A DNA stretch of 9,641 nucleotides from an uncultured Clostridia bacterium (GCA_947631385.1 CANRLE010000040.1:1-9641), one strand, 5' to 3'. Positions 1-6,904 are shown, counted from the stretch's first letter. Notes: a model not told the origin generated them from the sequence alone. Translations and numbers: made by a program.

Positions 1-465
1 TTTTTCAAAATTGTTCAAAATAAATTACATTATGCAATAACAGGACATACTGCAGCAGAATTAATTTATGAAAGAGCGAATGCAGAAAAAGAAAATATGG
101 GATTGACGACATGGGAAGAAGCTCCTGATGGGATGATATATAAATATGATGTAAGTATAGCTAAAAATTATTTAAATGAAGAAGAAATAAGAAAATTGAA
201 TAATCTTACTACTTTTTTTCTAGATTACGCAGAAGCAATGGCAGAAGAAAATCACATAATGACAATGAAAAATTGGATAGATGAGACTGATAACCTTTTG
301 AAATTTAGAAAAAAAGAAATATTGCAAAATGCAGGAAAAATTTCTCACGACCAAGCTATTGAGAAAGCAAATAAAGAATATGAAAAATTCAAAGTAAAAC
401 AAGATATGCAGTATATTTCTAGTATGGATGAAATGTACCAAAGATATTTGAAAGAAAATAATTGA
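1..465 (+). CDS. rhuM: RhuM-family protein, C-terminal part (5' end outside window)
   Basis: The frame is open from base 1 to the TGA at 463-465, giving 154 residues of a protein that begins outside the window. The visible part carries RhuM-family (Virulence_RhuM) C-terminal signatures: KLHYAITGHTAAELIYERA near residues 8-26, then MGLTTW, then VSIAKNYLNEEEI with a downstream LDYAE block, and a C-terminal GKISHDQAIEKANKEYEKF stretch. Family members are usually a little over 300 residues, so about half is seen. RhuM was first named from a Salmonella pathogenicity island; its biochemical role is not established, and relatives are common on mobile islands and in phage-defence contexts. The stop codon abuts, in the same reading frame, the truncated catalase gene that follows, so this gene is probably part of an inserted element or of a chimeric join. 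Family assignment is firm; function is not. Confidence 0.9.
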   Translation, partial: FFKIVQNKLHYAITGHTAAELIYERANAEKENMGLTTWEEAPDGMIYKYDVSIAKNYLNEEEIRKLNNLTTFFLDYAEAMAEENHIMTMKNWIDETDNLLKFRKKEILQNAGKISHDQAIEKANKEYEKFKVKQDMQYISSMDEMYQRYLKENN

Positions 466-891
466 CAACATTATGGTACAGAAGAATTAGCTCACTTAGA
501 AATGGTAGGAACAATCGTACACCAATTAACAGAAGGAGCATCTATTGAAGAAATAGAAAAAGCAGGATTAGCACCATATTATACAGACCATGGATTAGAC
601 GTATATCCAGCATCAGCTGCAGGAGTACCATTTACAGCAGCATATATTGCATGTAAAGGAGACCCAATTGCAAACCTACAAGAAGACTTAGCAGCAGAAC
701 AAAAAGCAAGAGCAACTTATGAAAAACTAATAAACCTATGTCGTGACAATCCAGACGTATTAGACCCACTAAGATATTTAAGACAAAGAGAAGTAGTACA
801 CTTCCAAAGATTTGGAGAAGCATTAAGAGGAGTACAAGACAAACTTGCAGACAAAAAGTTATATATGAATGATATGAAACCAATGAGATAA
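466..891 (+). pseudogene. cotJC: Spore-coat manganese catalase CotJC, 5'-truncated by the RhuM join
   Basis: From base 466 the frame reads QHYGTEELAHLEM and continues as a clear CotJC/manganese-catalase protein for 141 residues. CotJC is a spore-coat di-manganese catalase normally near 190-200 residues; roughly the first 50-65 (the usual MWxYEKK start and the region holding the first metal-ligand Glu) are missing. By family alignment the remaining ligands appear present: Glu7 and His10 in EELAH, Glu78 in AAEQKAR, and His112 in REVVH, counted from base 466. The AAGVPFTAAYI and KGDPIANLQEDLAAEQKARATYE blocks are intact. No upstream start has a Shine-Dalgarno; the first internal ATG (502) is inside the conserved EELAHLEM helix and has no ribosome site. 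The body shows no frameshift or stop, which argues for a recent break, an element excised in some cells, or an assembly error. Confidence 0.85.
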
Positions 892-910
892 GAAAATATA
901 CTCAACAAAC

Positions 911-941
911 AATGAACCAAGAAATTGGTTCATTATTTATT
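911..941 (+). terminator. Intrinsic terminator after cotJC remnant
   Basis: A perfect 10-bp stem is formed by AATGAACCAA (911-920) and TTGGTTCATT (925-934) with a GAAA tetraloop, followed by the moderately T-rich ATTTATT. It lies 20 bases after the cotJC stop, so it was probably the native cotJ operon terminator. The T-tract is broken by A residues, so efficiency is uncertain. Confidence 0.75.
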
Positions 942-1005
942 GATTAAACATATATATAATAGTAAATACTAGTAAAAGATGTAATAAACTAAGGAGGATA
1001 CAAAA

Positions 1006-1869
1006 TTGAAATTAGGAGTAGCATTATCAGGAGGAGGAATCCGAGGAATTGCACATGCAGGAGCATTAAAAGCATTAGAAGATAATGACATACACATAAA
1101 TATAATAGGAGGAACAAGTTCAGGAAGTCTAATAGCTGCATTATATGCGATGGGATATTCTCCATATTATATTTATATACTATTTAAAAAATATGCAAAA
1201 GACATAGTAGAAATAAACTCTGCACCAATCATAACGGGGATAGGAAACTTTATGTTCAATAAAAAAGTATGCATGTCAGGATTAAAAACAGGTGAAAGCT
1301 TGGAAGACGCTTATAACAATATTGCAATAAGGAAGGGAATAAAAAAGATAGCAGACATTACTAAAATGCAAATAGTTATTCCGTCAGTAGATGTAAAAAC
1401 TTCAAAAGAATATATTTTTACTAATTCTATTCCAAAAGAATCAACAGATAAACTTCAGTATATTACTGATATATCAGTAGGAAAAGCAGTAAGAGCAAGT
1501 AGCAGTTTCCCGGGAATATTTTGTCCTTGTGATTTTAAAACTCATAAATTTTTAGATGGAGGAATATTAGATAATATTCCAGTATTAGAAGTAAAAAAAC
1601 AGGGAGCAGATAAAGTAATAGCTATTAATTTTAAAGCAGATGATGTGGATGAGAACAGTAATATGATGGATATTGCTATGAGAACAATTGATATTATGGG
1701 AAATAAAATTTCAGAAGAAAGCCTTAAAGAAAGTGATTTTGTTTTGACGATATCCACAGATAAAACAGGATTATTAGATATAGAGAAATTAGACAAATGT
1801 TATCAATATGGGTATCAAGCTGTGATGCAAAATTTAGAAGAAATAAAAAATAAAATTGAAGAAATATAA
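1006..1869 (+). CDS. Patatin-like phospholipase (RssA/YlbK-like)
   Basis: This 287-residue serine acyl hydrolase of the bacterial patatin family should cleave acyl esters of phospholipids with a Ser-Asp dyad. Visible motifs are the oxyanion loop GGGIRG (residues 9-14), the nucleophile elbow GTSSG with Ser38, and the DGG motif with the catalytic Asp184. The length fits the short bacterial class, and there is no signal peptide or membrane segment, so it is likely cytosolic or peripheral. The start is a TTG: AAGGAGG at 991-997 lies 8 bases upstream, and the first residues MKLGVALSGGG match the family N-terminus, so no earlier start is needed. A TATAAT at 955-960 could be its -10, but no good -35 is visible. 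It is followed after 44 bases by the cysteine desulfurase, with no terminator between, so co-transcription is likely. Substrate cannot be read from sequence. Confidence 0.9.
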   Translation: MKLGVALSGGGIRGIAHAGALKALEDNDIHINIIGGTSSGSLIAALYAMGYSPYYIYILFKKYAKDIVEINSAPIITGIGNFMFNKKVCMSGLKTGESLEDAYNNIAIRKGIKKIADITKMQIVIPSVDVKTSKEYIFTNSIPKESTDKLQYITDISVGKAVRASSSFPGIFCPCDFKTHKFLDGGILDNIPVLEVKKQGADKVIAINFKADDVDENSNMMDIAMRTIDIMGNKISEESLKESDFVLTISTDKTGLLDIEKLDKCYQYGYQAVMQNLEEIKNKIEEI

Positions 1870-1913
1870 TTTACTCATTTGAATATAATATAAAAATGAA
1901 AGGAATGAGAAAA

Positions 1914-3059
1914 ATGGTAATACGATATTTTGATAATGCTGCAACAACAAAAGTAAAGAAAGAAGTATTAGAAGAAATGTTACCATATTTTAATGAAAAG
2001 TATGGAAATCCATCATCACTTTATAGTATTGGAAGAGCTTCAAAAAAAGCTATAGAAGAAGCAAGAAAAAAGGTAGCAAGTTTAATAAATGCAAATCCAA
2101 ATGAAATATATTTTACTGGTTGTGGCTCAGAAAGTGATAATATGATTATAAAAGGAATAGCTCATAAAGAACGAAAAAAAGGAAAACATATAATCACTTC
2201 TCAAATAGAACATCCAGCAGTATTGCATACATGTCAAGCTTTGGAAAAAGAGGGATTTGAAGTAACATATTTAAAAGTAAGTAAAGAAGGTTTTATCAAT
2301 TTAGAAGAACTTAGAAATTCTATTAGAAATGATACAATTTTAATTAGTATAATGTTTGCAAACAATGAAATAGGGACAATTCAACCAATTGAGATGATTT
2401 CAAAAATTGCGAGAATGCATAATATTGTATTTCATACTGATGCGGTGCAGGCATGTGGCAATATTCCAATTGATGTAAAAAGAATGGGAATTGATTGTTT
2501 ATCATTATCAGGGCATAAACTATATGCACCAAAAGGTATTGGAGCATTATATGTAAGAAATGGAATTGAATTTGAAAAATTTATGGATGGAGGACATCAA
2601 GAAAAAAATAAGAGAGCTGGTACTGAAAATGTTGCAAGCATAGTTGGATTAGGAAAAGCATGTGAACTAGCACAAATGAATTTAAAGAATCATCAAATGC
2701 ATCTAGAAGAATTAAGAGATTATTTTATTAAAGAAGTAGAGGAAAAGATAGATGGAGCTATATTAAATGGAAGTATAAAAAATCGTCTACCGGGAAATAG
2801 TAATTTTTCATTTCCTATGGTAGACGGTGAAGCTTTATTATTAAATTTAGATGCTAAAGGAATTTGTGCTTCTGCTGGGTCTGCATGCACATCTGGTTCA
2901 TCTAAACCATCTCATGTTTTGACTAGTATAGGCTTACCAGATGATTTGGCACATAGTTCATTAAGAGTAAGTTTTGGAGAAGATAATACAAAAGAAGATG
3001 TAGATTATTTAATAGAAAATTTGTGTGAAATAGTGCAAAGATTAAGAAAGCAGTATTAA
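1914..3059 (+). CDS. Cysteine desulfurase, NifS/IscS type (class V aminotransferase)
   Basis: This PLP enzyme converts L-cysteine to alanine and a persulfide used for Fe-S clusters or tRNA thiolation. With the start at 1914 it has 381 residues. YFDNAATT lies at 5-12, the PLP-stacking His99 in EHPA, Asp176 and Gln179 in TDAVQ, the Schiff-base Lys202 in SGHK, the RAGTEN block at 234-239, and the catalytic-loop Cys325 in GSACTSGS. That loop is the group I (NifS/IscS) form, not the SufS form. The ATG at 1914 is preferred because AAAGGA (1899-1904) precedes it by about 9 bases and the family starts just before YFDNAAT; an upstream in-frame ATG at 1896 has no ribosome site. No IscU, IscR or ThiI gene is beside it, so its sulfur acceptor cannot be inferred. 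A TATAAT at 1884-1889 without a good -35 is the only local promoter hint. Confidence 0.94.
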   Translation: MVIRYFDNAATTKVKKEVLEEMLPYFNEKYGNPSSLYSIGRASKKAIEEARKKVASLINANPNEIYFTGCGSESDNMIIKGIAHKERKKGKHIITSQIEHPAVLHTCQALEKEGFEVTYLKVSKEGFINLEELRNSIRNDTILISIMFANNEIGTIQPIEMISKIARMHNIVFHTDAVQACGNIPIDVKRMGIDCLSLSGHKLYAPKGIGALYVRNGIEFEKFMDGGHQEKNKRAGTENVASIVGLGKACELAQMNLKNHQMHLEELRDYFIKEVEEKIDGAILNGSIKNRLPGNSNFSFPMVDGEALLLNLDAKGICASAGSACTSGSSKPSHVLTSIGLPDDLAHSSLRVSFGEDNTKEDVDYLIENLCEIVQRLRKQY

Positions 3060-4624
3060 TTGTTTTTCAAAAGATTAATCGCACACCTAATACCATCAAC
3101 ACTTGCAGACATAATTCCCCCTGCATATCCAGCTCCTTCACCACATGGATAAATACCAGATATATTAGAAAGCATTTTTTCATCTCTAAGAATTCTAACA
3201 GGTGAAGAACTTCTTGTTTCTAAGCCTGTTAAAATGCTGTCTGGATTAGCAAAGCCATGAAGTTTAGTATCAAAGTATTGTATACCTTGTTTTAATGTGC
3301 TTATAATGAAGTCTGGTAAAATTTCTTGCAAATTTGATAAAGTAAATCCCGGTTTGTAACTAGGTTTAACATCACCAATTGACATTGACTTTTGATTTTT
3401 TAAAAAATCTTCAACTCTTTGTACAGGAGCAAAATAGTTAGCACCACCTAAAGAAAAAGCTTTTTGCTCTAAATCTTTTTGAAAGTCAATACCAGCTAAT
3501 GGAGAGTTACCAATAAAATCTTCAGGGGTAACATTGACTAGAAGAGCTGAATTAGCATTTTCTCCATCTCTTGCAAAATTACTCATACCATTAGTTACAA
3601 TTGTATTTGGTTCACTAGAAGAAGCCATAACAACTCCACCGGGACACATACAAAAAGTATAGCAAGTGCGACCATTATTAGTATGATAGGCTAATTTATA
3701 ATCAGCTGGAGGTAAACTTAGTTTTGTTATTGTACCATATTGTGCTTGGTTAATCCATTTTTGTAAATGCTCAATGCGAACTCCAACAGAAAAGTTTTTA
3801 GGTTCCATGTAAATTCCTTTTTTATAAAGTGTTTTAAATGTATCACGAGAACTATGTCCAATAGCTAAAATAACTTGATTTGCCTGTATAGTTTCTTCTA
3901 ATTTATTATGAAGAGTGCGTAAAGCAACTATACTATGATTAACAATATCAAAATCAATTACTTTTGTATCAAAAAGGAAAGTGCCGCCTTTTGACATTAT
4001 ATATTCTCTCATATTTTTAACAATATGGATTAAATGGTCTGTACCGATATGTGGTTTTGATAAATATAATAGAGACTTAGGAGCACCAAAATAAACGAAT
4101 TCTTCTAGAACTTTTTTACAAAAAGGACTGTGAATTCCTGTAGTTAATTTACCGTCAGAAAAGGTACCAGCACCGCCTTCACCAAACTGAACATTAGAAG
4201 CGGAATTTAATTTTCCTGTTTTTAAAAATAAATCAACACTTTCTTGCCTTTTTTCAATAGCTTGTCCTTGCTCTATAATAATTGGCTCAACATTGTTTTG
4301 AACTAAAGTAAGAGCAGCAAAAAGACCAGCAGGACCAGCTCCTACAATGACAGGCCTAGATGTTAAATGATTATTAATAATAACATTTGGCATTTCAAGT
4401 TTTTTTATTTTATCAATTTTTTTGTATTTATTTTCATCTTTTACATGGATATCAATACTATAAATAAAGTGAACGTCCTCTTTTTTCCTTGCATCAATTG
4501 ATTTTCTTGTAATATGCCAATCTAAAACATCATCTTTTTTGATAGCATATTTTTTTATAATCGTTTCAAAAACTTCTGTCTCTGTTAAGTTTTTTCTGAT
4601 TGGAATATCATTTATTCGTAACAT
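3056..4624 (-). CDS. FAD-dependent dehydrogenase, COG2509 type
   Basis: This 522-residue soluble flavoprotein belongs to the uncharacterised NAD(P)/FAD-dependent oxidoreductase family often annotated as FAD-dependent protein. Visible features are an N-terminal lead of about 90 residues, a Rossmann dinucleotide motif GAGPAG (95-100) ending in an acidic residue (IIIEQG), the family block FGEGGAGTFSDGKL downstream, an ILAIGHSSRD second nucleotide-site motif, and a C-terminal FAD-binding YPCGEGAGYAGGI. The substrate is not known for the family. The start at 4624 is chosen because GGGGGA (complement of 4633-4638) lies 8 bases upstream and the protein then begins MLRINDIPI; the upstream ATG at 4657 overlaps the gene's own -10 box, so it would not be on the main transcript. 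It converges on the cysteine desulfurase gene, and the two stop codons share TTAA. Confidence 0.88.
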   Translation of the reverse strand: MLRINDIPIRKNLTETEVFETIIKKYAIKKDDVLDWHITRKSIDARKKEDVHFIYSIDIHVKDENKYKKIDKIKKLEMPNVIINNHLTSRPVIVGAGPAGLFAALTLVQNNVEPIIIEQGQAIEKRQESVDLFLKTGKLNSASNVQFGEGGAGTFSDGKLTTGIHSPFCKKVLEEFVYFGAPKSLLYLSKPHIGTDHLIHIVKNMREYIMSKGGTFLFDTKVIDFDIVNHSIVALRTLHNKLEETIQANQVILAIGHSSRDTFKTLYKKGIYMEPKNFSVGVRIEHLQKWINQAQYGTITKLSLPPADYKLAYHTNNGRTCYTFCMCPGGVVMASSSEPNTIVTNGMSNFARDGENANSALLVNVTPEDFIGNSPLAGIDFQKDLEQKAFSLGGANYFAPVQRVEDFLKNQKSMSIGDVKPSYKPGFTLSNLQEILPDFIISTLKQGIQYFDTKLHGFANPDSILTGLETRSSSPVRILRDEKMLSNISGIYPCGEGAGYAGGIMSASVDGIRCAINLLKNN

Positions 4625-4655
4625 ATCAAAAATCCCCCATATAAAATATAAAACC

Positions 4656-4664
4656 ATTATAGCA
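4656..4664 (-). promoter_or_regulatory. Extended -10 promoter for the FAD-dependent dehydrogenase
   Basis: Read on the minus strand, this is TGCTATAAT, a perfect -10 hexamer with the TGn extension. The -35 region is poor, which fits extended -10 promoters. The predicted start of transcription, near 4649, leaves a leader of about 25 bases containing the GGGGG ribosome site. Confidence 0.6.
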
Positions 4665-4677
4665 TATAAAAAAAACT

Positions 4678-4713
4678 TGTGCTATAATAAAATAAAAAAT
4701 GTGCTAATAAAAT
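4678..4713 (+). repeat. Two imperfect direct repeats in the PAP2 promoter region
   Basis: TGTGCTATAATAAAAT (4678-4693) recurs as TGTGCTAATAAAAT (4700-4713), lacking one TA, with starts 22 bp apart, about two helical turns. The first copy contains the -10 box; the second lies just upstream of the ribosome site. It could be a regulator site or slippage in AT-rich DNA. Confidence 0.45.
4680..4688 (+). promoter_or_regulatory. Extended -10 promoter for the PAP2 phosphatase
   Basis: TGCTATAAT on the plus strand is the exact inverse of the 4656-4664 element, so the two promoters fire away from each other across a 15-bp AT-rich spacer. No good -35 is seen. Transcription would begin about 30 bases before the PAP2 start codon. 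Confidence 0.55.
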
Positions 4714-4725
4714 GAGGTATAATAT

Positions 4726-5259
4726 ATGCAAGATATAGATAATGCTTTTTATAACTGGATTCAAGGAATTCAAAACGATACTATAACTGAAATATTGAAA
4801 GTAATTACAAATTTAGGGGGAATAGTGGGCCTATTTTTAATCACTCTTGTTGTGGTTATTATTTTGATTTTATTGAAGAAAAGGAAATTTGCAATAGCAA
4901 TTACTTTGAATTTAATGATTAGTTCAATGTCTTATATTTTATTGAAAAGTATAATTCAAAAGCCGAGACCACCAATAGAAGAAAGATTAATAGAAGAAAC
5001 AGGATATAGTTTGCCATCTGGACATATGACAAACAATACAGCTTTTTATGTACTATTGATTTATTTAGTTAGTCAAAATGTAAAGAATAAAAAGTTGAGG
5101 AATATACTAATAGTTCTTTTTGGATGTATGCCTATTATTTTAGGATTTAGTAGAATATATCTAAGAGTTCATTATTTGAGTGATGTATTAGCAGGCTTTT
5201 GCTTGGGAATGATATGTGTTACAGTATTTATAATATTTATTTATCCAAAAATTAAATAA
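4726..5259 (+). CDS. PAP2-family membrane phosphatase
   Basis: This 177-residue integral membrane protein has the complete three-part phosphatidic-acid-phosphatase signature: K74-x6-R81-P82, PSGH at 97-100, and S142-R143-x5-H149-x3-D153. His149 should form the phosphohistidine and His100 the proton donor. Hydrophobic stretches near 33-50, 57-74, 104-117, 126-141 and 155-172 fit a five- to six-helix fold. Such small members dephosphorylate lipid phosphates such as undecaprenyl pyrophosphate (BcrC/UppP2 type), phosphatidylglycerol phosphate or diacylglycerol pyrophosphate; the substrate cannot be chosen here. The start at 4726 has GAGGT (4714-4718) 7 bases upstream. The gene has its own divergent promoter and is followed after about 80 bases by a membrane-protein gene with a separate promoter. 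Confidence 0.92.
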   Translation: MQDIDNAFYNWIQGIQNDTITEILKVITNLGGIVGLFLITLVVVIILILLKKRKFAIAITLNLMISSMSYILLKSIIQKPRPPIEERLIEETGYSLPSGHMTNNTAFYVLLIYLVSQNVKNKKLRNILIVLFGCMPIILGFSRIYLRVHYLSDVLAGFCLGMICVTVFIIFIYPKIK

Positions 5260-5281
5260 ATATTAATTATCATAAAAATAC

Positions 5282-5310
5282 TTTTCATTTCATTCTAATT
5301 AGTATATAAT
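5282..5310 (+). promoter_or_regulatory. Sigma-A type promoter for the CmpB-like gene
   Basis: TTTTCA (5282-5287, 4 of 6 to consensus) and a perfect TATAAT (5305-5310) are separated by 17 bp. Transcription would start near 5317, about 20 bases before the preferred start codon. Confidence 0.6.
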
Positions 5311-5338
5311 ATTGATAACAAAATAGATGGGGAAATAT

Positions 5339-5971
5339 ATGGGAAAAAAGGTAATTAATTTTATTATAATAATATTTTGGGTATTTGTTATAGGTAGTGT
5401 ATTTGGATTTTTTGGTGAAATGATGTATGCTTTAGTTTATACAAGAACATTAGAAATACGAAAAGGCCTAATATATGGACCATTTATCCAAATTTATGGA
5501 ATTGGAGCAGTAGCTTATTATATTCTAATTTCAAAAGTGCAAGATCCTAAAAAAGCATTTTTTTCTGGAATGATTATGGGTGGTGCACTAGAATATTTAT
5601 GCTCATTTTTTCAAGAAATATTTTTTGGAACAATTTCTTGGGACTATTCTAATTTGTTTATGAATTTAAATGGAAGAACTTCTTTATTGTATTGTGTATA
5701 CTGGGGAATGATAGCAATTATTTATCTAAAGGTAGTATATCCAATGTTTTTAAAGATAGAGCCACTAATACATAAAAAAACAGTTCAGATTTTTACGGTA
5801 TTTATGGTATTATTTATGACTTTTGATATTACTATTTCTTGTATGGCGGGTAACCGTCAACAGGAAAGAAGGGATAATATACCTGCAAAAAATTCACTTG
5901 ATGAATTTTTAGATAAAATGTATCCAGATGAATTACTAGATAGAATTTATAATAATAAAAAAGATGTATAA
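5339..5971 (+). CDS. CmpB-type putative ABC-transporter permease, multi-pass membrane protein
   Basis: This 210-residue protein resembles the ABC_trans_CmpB family, often annotated as putative ABC transporter permease. Typical features are an N-terminal membrane helix (about 4-27) ending in GSVFGFFGE, then RKGLIYGPFIQIYGIGA (residues 44-60), GALEYLCSFFQE, WDYSNLFMNLNGRTSL, and further helices around 114-130 and 142-165. The last 35 residues are charged and likely cytosolic. The function is not established, and no ABC ATPase lies nearby, so the permease label is only a family name. The ATG at 5339 is preferred: GGGGA (5329-5333) lies 5 bases upstream, while the in-frame ATG at 5327 lacks a ribosome site. 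A strong terminator follows. Confidence 0.8.
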   Translation: MGKKVINFIIIIFWVFVIGSVFGFFGEMMYALVYTRTLEIRKGLIYGPFIQIYGIGAVAYYILISKVQDPKKAFFSGMIMGGALEYLCSFFQEIFFGTISWDYSNLFMNLNGRTSLLYCVYWGMIAIIYLKVVYPMFLKIEPLIHKKTVQIFTVFMVLFMTFDITISCMAGNRQQERRDNIPAKNSLDEFLDKMYPDELLDRIYNNKKDV

Positions 5972-5973
5972 AT

Positions 5974-6014
5974 AAAAAATGTTTTAAGTATATGTGTGCT
6001 TAAAATATTTTTTT
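5974..6014 (+). terminator. Intrinsic terminator after the CmpB-like gene
   Basis: AAAAAATGTTTTAAG and CTTAAAATATTTTTTT pair over about 15 bp with one G-U and a 10-nt loop (TATATGTGTG), ending in a run of seven T. The A-tract on the left arm could also make it act on the opposite strand. It marks the end of the housekeeping block and the left edge of the accessory island. Confidence 0.75.
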
Positions 6015-6028
6015 AAACTCTATATTTT

Positions 6029-6047
6029 GTTATACGCGCACTATAAC
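6029..6047. promoter_or_regulatory. Palindromic operator candidate, copy 1
   Basis: GTTATA-CGCGCAC-TATAAC is a perfect 6-bp inverted repeat with a 7-bp spacer, 46 bp upstream of the -35 of the DUF3578 gene. The same arms and spacing recur at 6886-6904. The GC-rich spacer stands out in this AT-rich gap. Geometry suits a dimeric HTH regulator; no such regulator is encoded in the island as seen. Confidence 0.5.
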
Positions 6048-6092
6048 GAATAATGTTGCATATTTTTCACAAAAAAAGACATAAAAATACAC

Positions 6093-6121
6093 TTGACAAA
6101 AAAATCCAAACGTGTTAAATT
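6093..6121 (+). promoter_or_regulatory. Sigma-A type promoter for the DUF3578-like gene
   Basis: A perfect -35 TTGACA (6093-6098), 17-bp spacer, and -10 TAAATT (6116-6121) preceded by an extended TGT are seen. A small inverted repeat CCAAA (6106-6110)/TTTGG (6122-6126) flanks the -10. The leader to the start codon would be only about 16 bases and contains AAGGAGG. Confidence 0.7.
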
Positions 6122-6143
6122 TTTGGTGTAAGGAGGAAATAAC

Positions 6144-6845
6144 ATGAGAAAACAATTAAAAAATAAAGAGGAGTTATTTGACTATTTAACATATGGATAT
6201 ATCTATGAATTGGAGGATGTAATAACAAGAAAAGGAAAACAAAAAAGGCTAAAAGATAACGAATTAGAACTTGAATTAAGGAGTAAAACCAAAGAGAATG
6301 TAAAAGTAGACAACTTATTTGTAGAGTTGAAATTAGGTCCTTCATATAACAGAACAGAAAGTCCATGGATACAAATCTATACAATGCAAAATAAAAGTGG
6401 TACAAAAGGAAGATATGTAGGGATTTCATTTATAAAAGAAACAAATGAAATAGAACTATGGATAGGATTTGGCAGAAGTGGAAAGAAAAAAGCAGAAGTA
6501 TTTGAATTAGCAAAAGAATACAAGATAAAATATACATTAATAGAGCCAAACTTAAAATACGGATTTGAGTATAAAACAGAGTATGATGCTGTAGTTATAA
6601 GAAAAAAGATAAGTCTAAGAAACTTTAATGAAGAAGACTTTGAACGAGATTTAAAATACATTACAGATTTATACAAAGAATATGAAACTAGATTCGAAAA
6701 TGCTACTATTTCTCAAAATTATAATGAATACGAAGAAAGCCCACTAAAAACGCAAATCACTTATGAAGAAATAAATGAAAACATGCTCACAATAATCGAA
6801 AAACTAGGAAATATAGCTACATTAATGAAAGAGTTAAAAAAATAG
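6144..6845 (+). CDS. Stand-alone MrcB_N/DUF3578-like domain protein
   Basis: This 233-residue soluble protein looks like the MrcB N-terminal (DUF3578) domain: the SPWIQIYTMQNKSGTKGRYVG core (residues 73-93) matches the family's PWIAIxD...TxGxYxVYLF pattern, followed by beta-rich IELWIGFG and a C-terminal FNEEDFERDLKYITDLYKEYE block like the family's L..DL...Y. The last 30 residues could form a helix or coiled coil. In McrBC-like type IV restriction enzymes such N-terminal domains read modified DNA and are fused to a GTPase or nuclease; here no effector domain is present. That it reads the neighbouring methyltransferase's mark, or foreign modification, is inference. AAGGAGG (6130-6136) is 7 bases upstream. 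It precedes the S-M operon by 235 bp, on the same strand, sharing a palindrome with it. The remote match is by eye only. Confidence 0.6.
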   Translation: MRKQLKNKEELFDYLTYGYIYELEDVITRKGKQKRLKDNELELELRSKTKENVKVDNLFVELKLGPSYNRTESPWIQIYTMQNKSGTKGRYVGISFIKETNEIELWIGFGRSGKKKAEVFELAKEYKIKYTLIEPNLKYGFEYKTEYDAVVIRKKISLRNFNEEDFERDLKYITDLYKEYETRFENATISQNYNEYEESPLKTQITYEEINENMLTIIEKLGNIATLMKELKK

Positions 6846-6864
6846 TAAAAATTTTAAGATGATA

Positions 6865-6893
6865 TTGACAACAAAAAGTAAATAAGTTATAAT
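6865..6893 (+). promoter_or_regulatory. Perfect-consensus sigma-A promoter upstream of the S-M operon
   Basis: TTGACA (6865-6870), exactly 17 bp, then TATAAT (6888-6893) match consensus at all 12 positions. Transcription should start near 6900, about 180 bases before the first gene of the operon, giving a long structured leader. A palindrome covers the -10 and start site, so a strong promoter appears to be held in check by a repressor. Confidence 0.8.
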
Positions 6894-6904
6894 CCTCCTA
6901 TAAC
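6886..6904. promoter_or_regulatory. Palindromic operator candidate, copy 2, over the -10 box
   Basis: GTTATA-ATCCTCC-TATAAC repeats the arms and 7-bp spacing of 6029-6047; only the spacer differs. It covers the -10 hexamer and the predicted transcription start, the classical position for a repressor that blocks RNA polymerase. The promoter overlap explains part of the left arm (TATA) but not the right arm. Confidence 0.55.

Noticed and set aside
502..891. Treating 502-891 as a normal complete 129-residue gene
   Set aside because: The ATG at 502 lies inside the conserved EELAHLEM helix, has no ribosome site, and conserved CotJC sequence extends upstream in frame to 466.
1896..1913. Cysteine desulfurase start at 1896
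   Set aside because: No Shine-Dalgarno precedes it; AAAGGA is correctly spaced for the ATG at 1914, and the family begins just before YFDNAAT.
4625..4657. Flavoprotein start at 4657
   Set aside because: That ATG overlaps the -10 box TATAAT of the gene itself, so it would precede the transcription start.
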